Part shown: positions 17,704-26,708 of the stretch, piece after piece
Layout of the letters: each line of letters begins with the position of its first letter
Numbering within the stretch: the first letter of the stretch is position 1
NCBI GenBank assembly: GCA_021324775.1
Contig: JAJPIM010000024.1
Coordinates: 1 to 64,000, forward strand
Source: Gemmatimonadota bacterium
GTDB lineage: Bacteria; Gemmatimonadota; Gemmatimonadetes; Gemmatimonadales; Gemmatimonadaceae
Length of the DNA: 64,000 nt
Reading direction: 5' to 3'
The notes under the pieces: model-generated
Database searches by the model: none
What the model was told of the DNA's origin: nothing
The model's input: the letters and a program-made list of their open reading frames with translations, nothing else
Program-made: the position numbers and the translations under genes

Positions 17704-17853
17704 GAGGGCTAGTCTGCGCGACCCGATTCGTCCCTGGTAGGGGCCGGTCGCGACCGGCCCGGTAGAGCCGTGGGTGCCGTCCCACCACCGCCAGTGGAAT
17801 ACGCAGCGGGGGCCGTTCGCGAACCGTAGGTCGCCCTGTCGGGCAACGGCCCC
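17704..17853. repeat. Dispersed hairpin repeat, copy B
   Basis: The copy has the same order and orientation as copy A: GAGGGCTAG at the left, then GGTAGGGGCCGGTCGCGACC, a more variable middle, then GGGGGCCGTTCGCGAACC and GTCGCCCTGTCGGGC. Both blocks can fold into GC-rich stems. It lies in the 297-base gap upstream of the methyltransferase gene and of the ABC gene. Confidence 0.85.
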
Positions 17854-17961
17854 CAACGGCGGTCTACGACCGAGCGGCACCCAAGCGCAGTGCCGGCCGC
17901 GTAACTTGGCATCGAACGTACCCGGCTTAGCACTGTCGATGACGACGACCACACATCGCAT

Positions 17962-19662
17962 ATGATCGAACCAACAGTGGCCTTCGACGGCCAGACGCGA
18001 CGGCGATTCGTAGGCGCCATCAAGATCTTCTTGACGTCGGACGTGCGCTGGAAGGCGCGCGGCTTGTTCGCACTCCTCATCGCGTTCGCACTCGCCATCA
18101 ACGGCCTGAACGTCGTCAACAGTTATGTGGGCCGCGATTTCATCACGGCGATTGCCGACCGCAACCAGCCGGGATTCATCCGCCAAGCCACTCTGTACAT
18201 CGCGGTGTTTGCGGCATCCACGATCGTGCTCGTCGTGTACCAGTTCACCCAGGACCGGTTCGGGTTGTTCTGGCGAGTGTGGCTCACGCGACGAATCGTC
18301 GGGCAATATCTCGCGAATCGCGCCTATCTTCGCATCAAGCAATCGGCCACTGTCGAGAACCCCGACGAGCGCATCGCCGAGGACGTTCGCGCGTTCACGG
18401 CGACGACCCTGTCATTCACGGTCATGCTGGTGAATGGAGGCCTCGCGGTCCTGTCGTTCTCCGGAGTCCTCTGGACGATCAGCCGGTCGCTGTTCGGTGT
18501 CGCCATCGGGTACGCCTGCCTTGGCTCACTCGTGACGATCTACCTGGGCCGGCCGCTGATCTCGCTGAACTATCGGCAGTTGGACCGCGAGGCCCGCTTT
18601 CGGTCGAACCTGATCCACGTACGGACAAACGCCGAATCGATTGCGGTCTCGCGGCGGGAAGGCAGCCTGATGGCCCGCCTCATGAGGAGCCTCGACGACC
18701 TCGCGCAGAACGTTCGGCGGACGATCTCGGTCAATCGCCGATTGGGCTTCTTCACGACAGGGTACAATTATCTGATTCAGATTATCCCGGCGCTGGTCGT
18801 GGCGCCGCTGTTCATTCGCGGGAAGGTGGAATTCGGGGTCGTCACCCAATCGGCGATGGCGTTCTCCCAAGTGGTCGGCGCGTTCTCGATTATTGTCGAC
18901 CAGTTTCAGTCCATCTCGTCGTTCGGCGCCGTGATTGTCCGGGTGAGCGCGTTGACTGCCGCCATCGAGAACGCGCCAACGTCCGATGGGGCGGGGATCA
19001 CGCTCGTCGAGGCCGAGGGACGGATCGCGTACGAACACCTGACACTGGCATCACCCGACGGCGGCAACGACGTGCTCGAGGACCTGACTGCCGAGATACC
19101 GCACGGGACGAGAGTGCTGGTCGTCGGGCACAATGAAAGGGCGCGAACTGCCCTGTTCGAAGCAACAGCCGGTATTTGGTCAACGGGCCACGGCACGGTC
19201 ACTCGGCCGCCGCTGGACAGGATCGCCTTTCTCCCCCAGCGCCCCTACCTGCCCCTCGGAACACTTCGGGACGCTCTCCTCGGAGACGGAAAGGAGCACG
19301 CGATCACTGATGACCAGATCACGACCACGCTCCACGAAATGGGGTTGGAATCCATCGTGGCCCAAGCCGGTGGGTTGGACAGTGAGCGCGATTGGCCCGC
19401 GACGCTCTCGCTGAGAGAGCAGCAACTGCTTGCGCTGACAGGCCTGATCCTCGCACGACCCGCCTTCGCCATGCTGGACCGGCTCGACGCCGTCCTCGAA
19501 CCAGCCCAACTCCGGCAGGCCCTCCGGCGTCTTGACAAGAACTCAATCACGTACGTCGTTCTGGCCGAAACCGCCGAATTGGTCGAGCAATACGACGCGG
19601 AGCTGGAGGTCAAAGCCGACGGCACGTGGAGGTGGACGCCGGCCCGCCATAAGAAGCCTTGA
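17962..19662 (+). CDS. SbmA/YddA-type ABC protein with degenerate ATPase domain
   Basis: The 566-residue protein has an N-terminal transmembrane domain (about residues 25-330) with the SbmA/BacA/YddA pattern (WRVWLTRRIVGQYLANRAYLRI, NPDERIAEDVRAF) and a C-terminal nucleotide-binding-like domain (about 345-560). All the ATPase motifs are altered: the Walker A position reads GHNERART (389-396, no conserved Lys), the signature reads LSLREQQ (482-488, Gly to Arg), the Walker B region reads MLDRLD (Asp506 kept, catalytic Glu replaced by Arg507), and the H-loop region reads VLAETAEL without His. The transmembrane half may still act as a peptide transporter of the SbmA type, which needs no ATPase. 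Confidence 0.82.
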   Translation: MIEPTVAFDGQTRRRFVGAIKIFLTSDVRWKARGLFALLIAFALAINGLNVVNSYVGRDFITAIADRNQPGFIRQATLYIAVFAASTIVLVVYQFTQDRFGLFWRVWLTRRIVGQYLANRAYLRIKQSATVENPDERIAEDVRAFTATTLSFTVMLVNGGLAVLSFSGVLWTISRSLFGVAIGYACLGSLVTIYLGRPLISLNYRQLDREARFRSNLIHVRTNAESIAVSRREGSLMARLMRSLDDLAQNVRRTISVNRRLGFFTTGYNYLIQIIPALVVAPLFIRGKVEFGVVTQSAMAFSQVVGAFSIIVDQFQSISSFGAVIVRVSALTAAIENAPTSDGAGITLVEAEGRIAYEHLTLASPDGGNDVLEDLTAEIPHGTRVLVVGHNERARTALFEATAGIWSTGHGTVTRPPLDRIAFLPQRPYLPLGTLRDALLGDGKEHAITDDQITTTLHEMGLESIVAQAGGLDSERDWPATLSLREQQLLALTGLILARPAFAMLDRLDAVLEPAQLRQALRRLDKNSITYVVLAETAELVEQYDAELEVKADGTWRWTPARHKKP

Positions 19663-19668
19663 ACGGGG

Positions 19669-20106
19669 CTATTGCTGCGTACAACTCCCGTTGTTGTAGC
19701 TGTTGACGTTGACGCTGGCCCGGTATCCCTTCTTCACGAGAAGCGCCATGAAATCCACGGCCTTGTCAGGCGGGAGAATGATGAAGCTGGCATTGCCGTT
19801 GTACTGGAACTGCGGATCCCCCGCCGTACCACGGTTGTACGCGTTGATGTTGTAATTGAAGGACTGGACGTCGAACTTTTCGAAGTGCTGGTCCGTCGCG
19901 AGCGCCTTGACCTCCGCGATCTTCTCATCGAGCGTGGCCTTCGCAGCTGTCACGTCCTTCTCGATCCCGCTGAAGCTGACCGAGATCTGCGCAGTCTGGT
20001 TCTGGCAGTTCCCGTTGGGCACGAGACGCGTCTGGGCCATCGCCGGCACGGCGCTGGCGAGACAGGCAGCGACGGCTACCACCACTCCCCTGTAATACCT
20101 CATCAT
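19669..20106 (-). CDS. Secreted SIMPL-like protein
   Basis: The 145-residue protein has a cleavable signal peptide (through PAMAQ). The mature part has one beta-alpha unit with ISVSFSGIEKDVTAAKATL and a second with FIILPPDKAVDFMALLVKKGY, and it ends in NSYNNGSC, resembling a single SIMPL/DUF541-type module. Two cysteines (in GNCQNQT and near the C terminus) could form a disulfide. No function is known. The stop lies six bases from that of the convergent ABC gene. Confidence 0.55.
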   Translation of the reverse strand: MMRYYRGVVVAVAACLASAVPAMAQTRLVPNGNCQNQTAQISVSFSGIEKDVTAAKATLDEKIAEVKALATDQHFEKFDVQSFNYNINAYNRGTAGDPQFQYNGNASFIILPPDKAVDFMALLVKKGYRASVNVNSYNNGSCTQQ

Positions 20107-20409
20107 TGCTCCTTCGGCTTTCGCCGTTCGATCACGCTGACCGCCCCGATCCGACCCCCGGCCGGATGCAACGACGCACGTCGCCGTTGGTAACGCCCGC
20201 CCTGTCAGCTACCCTGTCAGCTACTATGATGATGACGCGCCCGATGCCGGCCGGTGCACATCACCTGTCACACTGGTGTCACGCCACCCGAATGCGGCAC
20301 CGCCTGATCACCCCTCCTGATCGTGACACAGCCCGCCAGGCTTGACGCCCGCGTTGCCAACGCTATGCTGGACCTGGGTACCGGTTTCAGCGGATGACCA
20401 GGAGGTCAC
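20107..20409. other. 303-base intergenic region with short tandem repeat
   Basis: Between the SIMPL-like gene and the VOC gene there is a 12-base tandem repeat: CCTGTCAGCTA occurs at 20201-20211 and 20213-20223. Some CTGTCAC/GTGTCAC words follow near 20265-20285. No gene is recognised. Confidence 0.4.
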
Positions 20410-20751
20410 ATGGCGATGGTTACCCTGTTCGTCAAGGACATGGACGAGAGCGTGCGCTTCTACTCCAGTGTGTTGGGCATGAAGGTCGAACAGCGCTACG
20501 GCCCCCATTTCGCCGAGCTCCGCGCGGAGGACGGGATGAAACTCGGGCTCCACCCCGCGTCAGCGGCATCCCCGGCAGGCAAGATGGTGCTCGGATTCCA
20601 GGCAGCCGTGCCACTCGAGGAGACGTTGGAGACGCTGCGCAGCCAAGCTGTCCGCATCGACGGGCCGATCGCCGATGATCCGCCGATCCGGACGTTCAAC
20701 TTCCGGGATCCGAATGGAGCCGAGATGTACTTCGCGGAGCTGCAGCGCTGA
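20410..20751 (+). CDS. VOC (glyoxalase/bleomycin-resistance fold) protein
   Basis: The 113-residue protein is a single-unit VOC domain: VTLFVKDMDESVRFYSSVLGMKVE at the start and FNFRDPNGAEMYFAEL at the end. The expected metal ligands of glyoxalase I are not all visible, so a binding role or a dioxygenase-like role is equally possible. AGGAGG lies a few bases before the ATG. Confidence 0.8.
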   Translation: MAMVTLFVKDMDESVRFYSSVLGMKVEQRYGPHFAELRAEDGMKLGLHPASAASPAGKMVLGFQAAVPLEETLETLRSQAVRIDGPIADDPPIRTFNFRDPNGAEMYFAELQR

Positions 20752-20799
20752 GCACCAGGTACTGTCGGTCATTGCGACGCCACCTCCCTGAGTAGCGCG

Positions 20800-21648
20800 T
20801 TACGGCAGCCCGGCGCCCGGGATCGCGACCCGCACGACTTCGATCTTGCCCCCGCGCTGCGCTCTAGTCTCCGCGGGCACGTAGGATCGCGCCGTGCAGA
20901 TAAAGAGGTCGCGCCGGTCGGTACCCCCGAGCATACAGGCGAAGGCATCGCGCCCCGGCAGCGATATCGTGTCCGTGATCGTCCCCCCGTCGATCATTCG
21001 GATCATCCGGTTCGCGCCCAGGCACGCGATCCAGACGCCACCGTCCGCGTCGAGGCAGATTCCGTCAGGCACTAGCCCCTGCAACGCCCCAAATACGCGC
21101 CGGTTGCCAAGCGACCCATCCTCGGCGATGTCGAACGCCGACAGGCACTCGCCGAACGTCTCGGCGACGATGAAGGTCCGGCCGTCCGGCGTGATGACGG
21201 AACCATTGGGGAACTGTATGCCGTCGGCGGCGATGGCGACGCGGCCGTCCGGGTGGACACAAAACACCTGCGTCGGACAGGGAGGATCGCCATTGTTGAA
21301 GTCGCAGCCGAAGGTCCCGATGTAGGCACGCCCGGTGCGGTCGATCACCATATCGTTGATGACGTAGCGGGCCACGCCGCTCAGATCCGCCAGTATCTGC
21401 GGTCCATCCTCCGTCAGCCGCAGCAGCCGCCGGTCCTCCATCGACACCACGCACATCGTCCCGTCCGGCAGCCATCCCAGACCCGACGGCAACGCCGGCA
21501 ACTCGAGGACCTTCGTGGCGCGGCCAGCGGTGGTGAGCCGCCAGACAATCCCATCGTGCATGTCGGAGAAGTACAGCGCGCCATCGTGCCACCGCGCGCC
21601 CTCGGGAAACGCCAGCCCATCGAGAAGGACTGCCGGAGTCGCCGTCAT
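20800..21648 (-). CDS. SMP-30/gluconolactonase-family protein
   Basis: The 282-residue protein has the SMP-30/LRE beta-propeller pattern: EGARWHDGALYFSDMHDGIVWRL, YVINDMVIDRTGRAYIGTFG, FPNGSVITPDGRTFIVAETFG and GLVPDGICLDADGGVWIACLG. Acidic residues in the repeated loops would bind the divalent metal used for lactone hydrolysis. The ATG (MTATPAVLL) is chosen because the longer frame is of unusual composition. It follows cdsA on the same strand after an 82-base gap. The substrate is unknown. Confidence 0.8.
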   Translation of the reverse strand: MTATPAVLLDGLAFPEGARWHDGALYFSDMHDGIVWRLTTAGRATKVLELPALPSGLGWLPDGTMCVVSMEDRRLLRLTEDGPQILADLSGVARYVINDMVIDRTGRAYIGTFGCDFNNGDPPCPTQVFCVHPDGRVAIAADGIQFPNGSVITPDGRTFIVAETFGECLSAFDIAEDGSLGNRRVFGALQGLVPDGICLDADGGVWIACLGANRMIRMIDGGTITDTISLPGRDAFACMLGGTDRRDLFICTARSYVPAETRAQRGGKIEVVRVAIPGAGLP

Positions 21649-21730
21649 GGCCGGATTCGGGCGCTCGGGACTCCCGCTTCCGGCAAGCCGGCCGAACGGA
21701 GGCCCCCTCGTGACCGCGAGCGCTGCGCGA

Positions 21731-22624
21731 TCACGCGAAGAGAACGTATTGGAGGTACAGGTACACACACGGCGAGACCAGCAGGATGCTGTCGAACCGG
21801 TCGAGCACGCCCCCGTGCCCGGGGATCAGCGTCGAAGAGTCTTTCACCCCGGCGTCGCGCTTGAGCAGTGACTCGACCAGGTCGCCGAGCTGACCGATCG
21901 TCCCGACGATCGCCCCGATCACGATCGCGCTGCCCAGCGGCAGAAACGCCAGCACGAGGTACTTGGCAGCGACCGCCGCGGCGATGGCGAATACAAAGCC
22001 GGCAATCGCCCCTTCCCAGCTCTTCTGAGGGCTGACCCGCGGGAACAACTTGTGCTTGCCCAGCGGCGCCCCCACGTGAAACGCCGCGGAATCGCAGATC
22101 CAGATCATGGCGAGGACGGAGATCACGAGGTAGCCGCCCCACCGGTGGATTTGCGCAGTGTTCGTGAAAGCGCCTCGAATGCCGCCCCACTCGAGGATTC
22201 GCGCCGGTGGAATCGCCGCCGGAACGAACAGTTGCCGGATCCCGATCAGCGTTCCGAAGAAGAGCGAGACGTACAGCAAACCCAGGAACGTGGCCGAGAG
22301 GTTGAGCAGCGGAGAACCGTCGTTCTGGAATAGCTCCCACAGGCTGAACAGCACCACCGCCGCGATGATCGTGACGATGAGCAACGGGGGCTGCATCGGC
22401 CATTGCACGTAGAACGACAAATTGACGATGAATCCCGCGACGATGCCCGCCGCCACGAGCGGCCTGGCACCCTTCGCCGCCGCCAGCCCGTAGAACTCCC
22501 GCAACGCGACCGCAGACACGATCGCGACGAATCCCAGGAAATACGGACCGCCGGCCAGGCACAGCACGAGAATGATCGGGATGGCAACGACGCCGACCAG
22601 CACGCGTTGCGCGAGGTTGCTCAC
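21731..22624 (-). CDS. cdsA: Phosphatidate cytidylyltransferase
   Basis: The 297-residue membrane protein makes CDP-diacylglycerol from phosphatidic acid and CTP at the inner membrane. It has about eight hydrophobic helices and the conserved CDS signature near the C terminus (SLLKRDAGVKDSS then TLIPGHGGVLDRFDS), with basic and acidic residues matching the family pattern. The ATG overlaps the stop of the upstream CDP-alcohol phosphatidyltransferase gene by four bases. Confidence 0.93.
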   Translation of the reverse strand: MSNLAQRVLVGVVAIPIILVLCLAGGPYFLGFVAIVSAVALREFYGLAAAKGARPLVAAGIVAGFIVNLSFYVQWPMQPPLLIVTIIAAVVLFSLWELFQNDGSPLLNLSATFLGLLYVSLFFGTLIGIRQLFVPAAIPPARILEWGGIRGAFTNTAQIHRWGGYLVISVLAMIWICDSAAFHVGAPLGKHKLFPRVSPQKSWEGAIAGFVFAIAAAVAAKYLVLAFLPLGSAIVIGAIVGTIGQLGDLVESLLKRDAGVKDSSTLIPGHGGVLDRFDSILLVSPCVYLYLQYVLFA

Positions 22625-23295
22625 GGCTCGGCAGGCACCGGCTCGGTCCCAGGGGTCAACGCCTCCCCACGCGTGCTCGCCGACGGCGGCTGCCCGTCTT
22701 GTAATGCCGCAGCCCGGGACGCAACGGTGTCGAGATCACCTCCTAACGCATCCATCTCGAGCTGGAACTGGCAATCGATGATCAGCAGATCGAGCACGTA
22801 TCCCGCCAGATTGGCGAGAAAGATGACGTCGAAGATCAGCGGATACGGGAGCCAGATGCCGAAATAGAGCGCGAACCGCTTGAGCCCCGGATCAAACCGC
22901 GCACGATGCGTCACGGTGGTCATGAGAGCAATCGCGATCAGCGCGAGCAGCACGATCTTGAACGTCACGATCCCGGCCACGGCAAATCCGAGGAAGATCA
23001 CCACCTCCGACGCGCGGTCGAGCACGTCGTCGAGCCGCCTGCCCGCTTCGGACTGCAGCCCGAACTCCCGCGCCATCCCCCCGTCCATTCCATCGAGCAC
23101 CTGTCCCACGAACATCAGCCACAGGCCCGCATGCACCCGGCCCGTCGCGACCGCGACCCCCGCGGCCACGCTGAAGACGAATGACGCCCACGTCACATGG
23201 GCGGGCGTCGCTCGCAGCTTGAGATGGAGGAACCGCAGGATCGGCCTGACAGTCCAGTCCGAGATCCGGATCAGGACCGGGATGCGCTCATGCAC
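22621..23295 (-). CDS. CDP-alcohol phosphatidyltransferase family protein
   Basis: The 224-residue membrane protein carries the complete CDP-OH-P motif D-x2-D-G-x2-A-R-x8-G-x3-D-x3-D (DGMDGGMAREF ... GRRLDDVLD). Enzymes of this class swap the CMP of a CDP-lipid for an alcohol in phospholipid synthesis. The alcohol cannot be read from the sequence. The start is a GTG at 23295 that overlaps the upstream gene by eight bases; an upstream ATG at 23322 is also possible. The last 50 residues are a disordered Pro/Ser/Ala-rich tail. Confidence 0.82.
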   Translation of the reverse strand: MHERIPVLIRISDWTVRPILRFLHLKLRATPAHVTWASFVFSVAAGVAVATGRVHAGLWLMFVGQVLDGMDGGMAREFGLQSEAGRRLDDVLDRASEVVIFLGFAVAGIVTFKIVLLALIAIALMTTVTHRARFDPGLKRFALYFGIWLPYPLIFDVIFLANLAGYVLDLLIIDCQFQLEMDALGGDLDTVASRAAALQDGQPPSASTRGEALTPGTEPVPAEP

Positions 23296-23731
23296 GGAGC
23301 CAGCCCGCGTACACGATGACATTGAGCACGAGCAACACGGTGAAGAGCACTCGCTCCTTGACCTTGTCGGAGATCCCGGTCAGCCACCCACGGGTCACGT
23401 AGTTCGAATAGGGATAGAACGGCATCTTTTCGAACCGGACGCTGTAGTCCATCGCCACGTGGATCGCGAAGAAGATCACCGGCACGATGGTGCCGAGGAA
23501 GTACGACAACGGCAGGATCCAGAGGAGGGCCACAGGCTCCTGCAGGGACGATCGCCAGTAGTACCCGCGTTTGTCGTGCAGCCCCACGGCGCGCAGATAG
23601 TACGGCAGTTTCACCAGATGGTCGACGTCAACGGCCATCCCGAAGGTGTACGCAAGAATGCGATCCTGCCCCGCGAGTCCCATGGCCTGCACTCCCAGGG
23701 TCGTGGCGAGAAAATGGGTGCCGATTTTCAT
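23288..23731 (-). CDS. Small membrane protein, YdjM/DUF457-like
   Basis: The 147-residue protein has three or four hydrophobic helices and a set of His and Asp residues (His6, DVDHLVK, LHDKRGYYW, IHVAMDYS) that resembles the membrane-bound metal-dependent hydrolase family YdjM/DUF457. It lies between the DinB gene (13 bases) and the phosphatidyltransferase gene (8-base overlap), so it may act in lipid metabolism. The substrate is unknown. Confidence 0.55.
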   Translation of the reverse strand: MKIGTHFLATTLGVQAMGLAGQDRILAYTFGMAVDVDHLVKLPYYLRAVGLHDKRGYYWRSSLQEPVALLWILPLSYFLGTIVPVIFFAIHVAMDYSVRFEKMPFYPYSNYVTRGWLTGISDKVKERVLFTVLLVLNVIVYAGWLRA

Positions 23732-23744
23732 GTCCGAAGGATGC

Positions 23745-24224
23745 CTAATTCTGGAGATCGGTGTCGGGCGCGGGGTGACCGAGCAACCTGCACATGGCGA
23801 CCACCTGCCCCTTGTGATGATACGCGTGCGTGATCACGTGATGCAGGATGAACGCCGGGCTCCGCAAATCGCCGTGCCAGTCGGCCGGCCGCCGCGCCAG
23901 CGTCGCATTGAGGTCCGAATCTGGTAGCCGGTCGAGGTACGCGATCGTCCCGGACTTCACGCGCTGCTTGGCCGGACGGATCGACTCCGCCGTCGCAAAG
24001 TCGGCGGTCGCCCACCGCGGCAGCGGCAAATCCTGCAACCGGTGCACCCACCGCTCCTCGGCACCCAGCAGATGCGTCAATTGGTCGCGGACGCTGGCAA
24101 ACCCGAAGCCCGGCAGCTCACGCACGAAGTCCGCCGGCGATAGCTTCGCCACATGATCGAGCAGCAGGTCCAGCCGATCGTGCGTCACCCCGTGAAGCGT
24201 CCGGATCCCTTCGCGGTTGAACAT
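23745..24224 (-). CDS. DinB/YfiT-like metal-binding protein
   Basis: The 159-residue protein is a four-helix DinB-type protein with the triad of histidines expected for metal binding: DQLTHLLGAEERWV, then HHVITHAYHHKGQVVAMCRLLG. DinB-like proteins include thiol transferases and other enzymes; the role here is open. The start is the ATG at 24224. It is the first gene of the lipid operon and is divergent from the acylase gene. Confidence 0.8.
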   Translation of the reverse strand: MFNREGIRTLHGVTHDRLDLLLDHVAKLSPADFVRELPGFGFASVRDQLTHLLGAEERWVHRLQDLPLPRWATADFATAESIRPAKQRVKSGTIAYLDRLPDSDLNATLARRPADWHGDLRSPAFILHHVITHAYHHKGQVVAMCRLLGHPAPDTDLQN

Positions 24225-24332
24225 GCCCAAAGTTAACAATCCTGCGATCCGGCCGCCAAATCGATAGTATGTAGCGAGTGCCCGACGGCGGCTCAGTGCC
24301 GCCGCTGCTGCTCCCTCAGCCGGCCCGCCCAC

Positions 24333-26525
24333 ATGAAGACGCTCGTCCTCGGTCTTTTTCTGGTGTGCACACCGTCTGCCGCCCAGACGCCGCAGCCACT
24401 GCAACAGCCATCGAAGGCCGACATCGCGGCCTGGCAGCGGCAGGCCCAGAACGTCACGATCATCCGGGACGACTGGGGCATCGCGCACATCCATGGGAAA
24501 ACCGATGCGGACGCTGTCTTCGGGATGATGTACGCGCAGGGCGAAGACGATTTCAATCGCGTGGAGACCAACTACATCAACGCGATGGGCCGCCTCGCCG
24601 AGACGGAGGGTGAGAGCGCGGTGTACCGCGATCTCCGTATGAAGATCTTCATCGACCCGGACAGCATGAAGGCGCTCTACCGCGTGAGCCCGCCGTGGCT
24701 CAAGGCGCTGATGAACGCCTATGCGAATGGACTCAACTACTACCTCTACACGCACCCGCAGGTCGTACCGCGAGTCATCACCCGGTTCGAGCCGTGGATG
24801 GCGCTGACGTTCAGCGAGGGAAGCATTGGCGGCGACATCGAGCACGTACGGCTCGATCAACTCGAGTCGTTTTATGGAAAGGCGCCCGTCCCACCGGCGT
24901 CACTCGGCATGCGCGACGAGGAGAAAGAACCGTCCGGCTCGAACGGGATCGCGATCGGACCCTCGAATACCCTCTCGCACCACGCCATGCTGCTCATCAA
25001 TCCGCACACGTCGTTCTTCTTTCGCGCCGAGCAGCAGGTGTCGAGTGATGAGGGACTGGACGCCTATGGGGCGGCGACGTGGGGGCAGTTCTTCATCTAT
25101 CAGGGCTTCAATCCGCGCATCGGGTGGATGCATACGACGAGCGGTGTCAACGCGGTCGATGAATACCTGGAGACCGTGACGAAGAAGGGCGACGGATACG
25201 TATACCGGTTCGGCGCGAGCGAGCAGCCCGTGCGCTCGGTCGTCATCACGGTGCCGTACAAGACGGCGTCGGGCATGGACAACAAGAGTTTCACCGTCTA
25301 CTGGACGCGACACGGCCCGATCGTGCGTGCCATCGGCGGCAAGTGGGTGAGCATCCGGATGATGTACGACCCGATGCACGCGCTCATCCAGTCGTATACG
25401 CGCACCAAGGCGAGAGACTACCAGTCGTTCCGCCAGGCGATGGAGCTGCATGCGAATTCTTCAAACAACACGATCTTCGCCGACGCTGATGGCGATATCG
25501 CCTACTTTCATGCCAATTTCATTCCGAGGCGCGATGCGCGATTCGACTGGACCAAGCCGGTCGATGGCAGCGACACCGCGACGGAATGGCATGGGGTGCT
25601 GCCGGTGGACTCGTCGCCCAACCTGCTCAACCCGCCGAACGGGTGGCTCTACAACAGCAACAACTGGCCGTGGTCGGCCGCCGGACCGAACAGCCCGAAA
25701 CGCGCCAATTACCCGTCGTACGTCGAGAACGGCCGTCAGGAATCGTGGCGAGGCTACCACGCCCTCCGGGTCCTGACCAATCGCACGCATTTCACGCTCG
25801 ATACGCTGATCGCCGCCGCGTACGACAGCTATCTGCCCGCGTTCCCGGCGATGCTGCCGCCGCTGTTCCGGGCATATGACCAGTTACTGGCCGGTGATCC
25901 GCGCCACGACCAGTTGTCCGAGCAGATCGCCGTACTCCGTGGATGGGACGACCGCTGGGGCGTTGCCTCGGTCCCCACATCACTCGGCGTGTTCTGGGTG
26001 GAAGACCTCGGCCGCCGGGTGAGAGACGAAGCCGCACGATCGGGGAAGTCCCTCGATGACTACCTCACGGGCAGCGCCACGCCAGACGAGCTTCTGGCAT
26101 CACTGGCGGCCGCGTCGGACAAGCTGGCGTCCGATTTCGGAAATTGGCGGACGCCGTGGGGCGACATCAATCGTTTTCAGCGGCTCACCGGTGACATCGT
26201 CCAACCATTCAACGATTCGGGGCCGAGCATTCCGGTGGGGTTCACATCGTCCCGGTTTGGATCGCTCGCATCGTTCGCCGCGCGCACCTACCCGGGTACC
26301 AAGAAGCGCTACGGCACGGAAGGAAACAGCTTCGTCGCGGTCGTGGAGTTCGGCGACAGCGTGCGTGCCCGCGCGATCACGGCCGGCGGCGAGAGCGGCG
26401 ACCCGAAGTCCCGCCATTTCGACGATGAGGCACAGCGATACAGCACCGGGGATCTGCGGGTCGTGTATTTCTATCCGTCGCAGCTCGTGGGTCACACGGA
26501 ACGGGAGTACCACCCGGGTAGCTGA
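24333..26525 (+). CDS. Penicillin acylase-family protein (Ntn hydrolase)
   Basis: The 730-residue protein has a signal peptide and the layout of periplasmic penicillin/acyl-homoserine-lactone acylases: an alpha part (about residues 25-200, VTIIRDDWGIAHIHGKTDADAVFGM), then autocatalytic processing at Gly202-Ser203 in EPSGSNGIAIGPS, and a beta part with ANSSNNTIFADADGDIAYFH. Ser203 becomes the N-terminal nucleophile. Members cut amide bonds of beta-lactams, acyl-homoserine lactones or other N-acyl compounds. No regulator is adjacent. A weak ribosome site precedes the ATG. Confidence 0.88.
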   Translation: MKTLVLGLFLVCTPSAAQTPQPLQQPSKADIAAWQRQAQNVTIIRDDWGIAHIHGKTDADAVFGMMYAQGEDDFNRVETNYINAMGRLAETEGESAVYRDLRMKIFIDPDSMKALYRVSPPWLKALMNAYANGLNYYLYTHPQVVPRVITRFEPWMALTFSEGSIGGDIEHVRLDQLESFYGKAPVPPASLGMRDEEKEPSGSNGIAIGPSNTLSHHAMLLINPHTSFFFRAEQQVSSDEGLDAYGAATWGQFFIYQGFNPRIGWMHTTSGVNAVDEYLETVTKKGDGYVYRFGASEQPVRSVVITVPYKTASGMDNKSFTVYWTRHGPIVRAIGGKWVSIRMMYDPMHALIQSYTRTKARDYQSFRQAMELHANSSNNTIFADADGDIAYFHANFIPRRDARFDWTKPVDGSDTATEWHGVLPVDSSPNLLNPPNGWLYNSNNWPWSAAGPNSPKRANYPSYVENGRQESWRGYHALRVLTNRTHFTLDTLIAAAYDSYLPAFPAMLPPLFRAYDQLLAGDPRHDQLSEQIAVLRGWDDRWGVASVPTSLGVFWVEDLGRRVRDEAARSGKSLDDYLTGSATPDELLASLAAASDKLASDFGNWRTPWGDINRFQRLTGDIVQPFNDSGPSIPVGFTSSRFGSLASFAARTYPGTKKRYGTEGNSFVAVVEFGDSVRARAITAGGESGDPKSRHFDDEAQRYSTGDLRVVYFYPSQLVGHTEREYHPGS

Positions 26526-26532
26526 CCGGCAG

Positions 26533-26603
26533 GGGCTCAGGGTCCCCGACACGCACGAAATCTGTCCCTCGTGGGGGCTCCCGGGTCCCCGACGCGCACG
26601 AAA
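26533..26603. repeat. Direct repeat of about 30 bases near the acylase 3' end
   Basis: GGGGCTC followed by GGGTCCCCGACACGCACGAA appears at 26533-26560 and again, with CG for AC, at 26575-26603. The pair lies between the acylase stop codon and repeat copy C. Confidence 0.6.
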
Positions 26604-26610
26604 GCCATTC

Positions 26611-26640
26611 CTGGTAGGGGCCGGTCGCGACCGGCCCTCC
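26611..26640. repeat. Dispersed hairpin repeat, copy C (left half)
   Basis: CTGGTAGGGGCCGGTCGCGA followed by CCGGCCCTCC matches the left palindromic block of copies A and B. It can form a GGGCCGGTCGCGACCGGCCC hairpin. The right block is missing. Confidence 0.7.
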
Positions 26641-26708
26641 CTGCGATTCAACGATGCCAGCGCGAACGCCGATGTGGGCACACCTCAGGCGGACTGGCTC
26701 GCGGCGCG

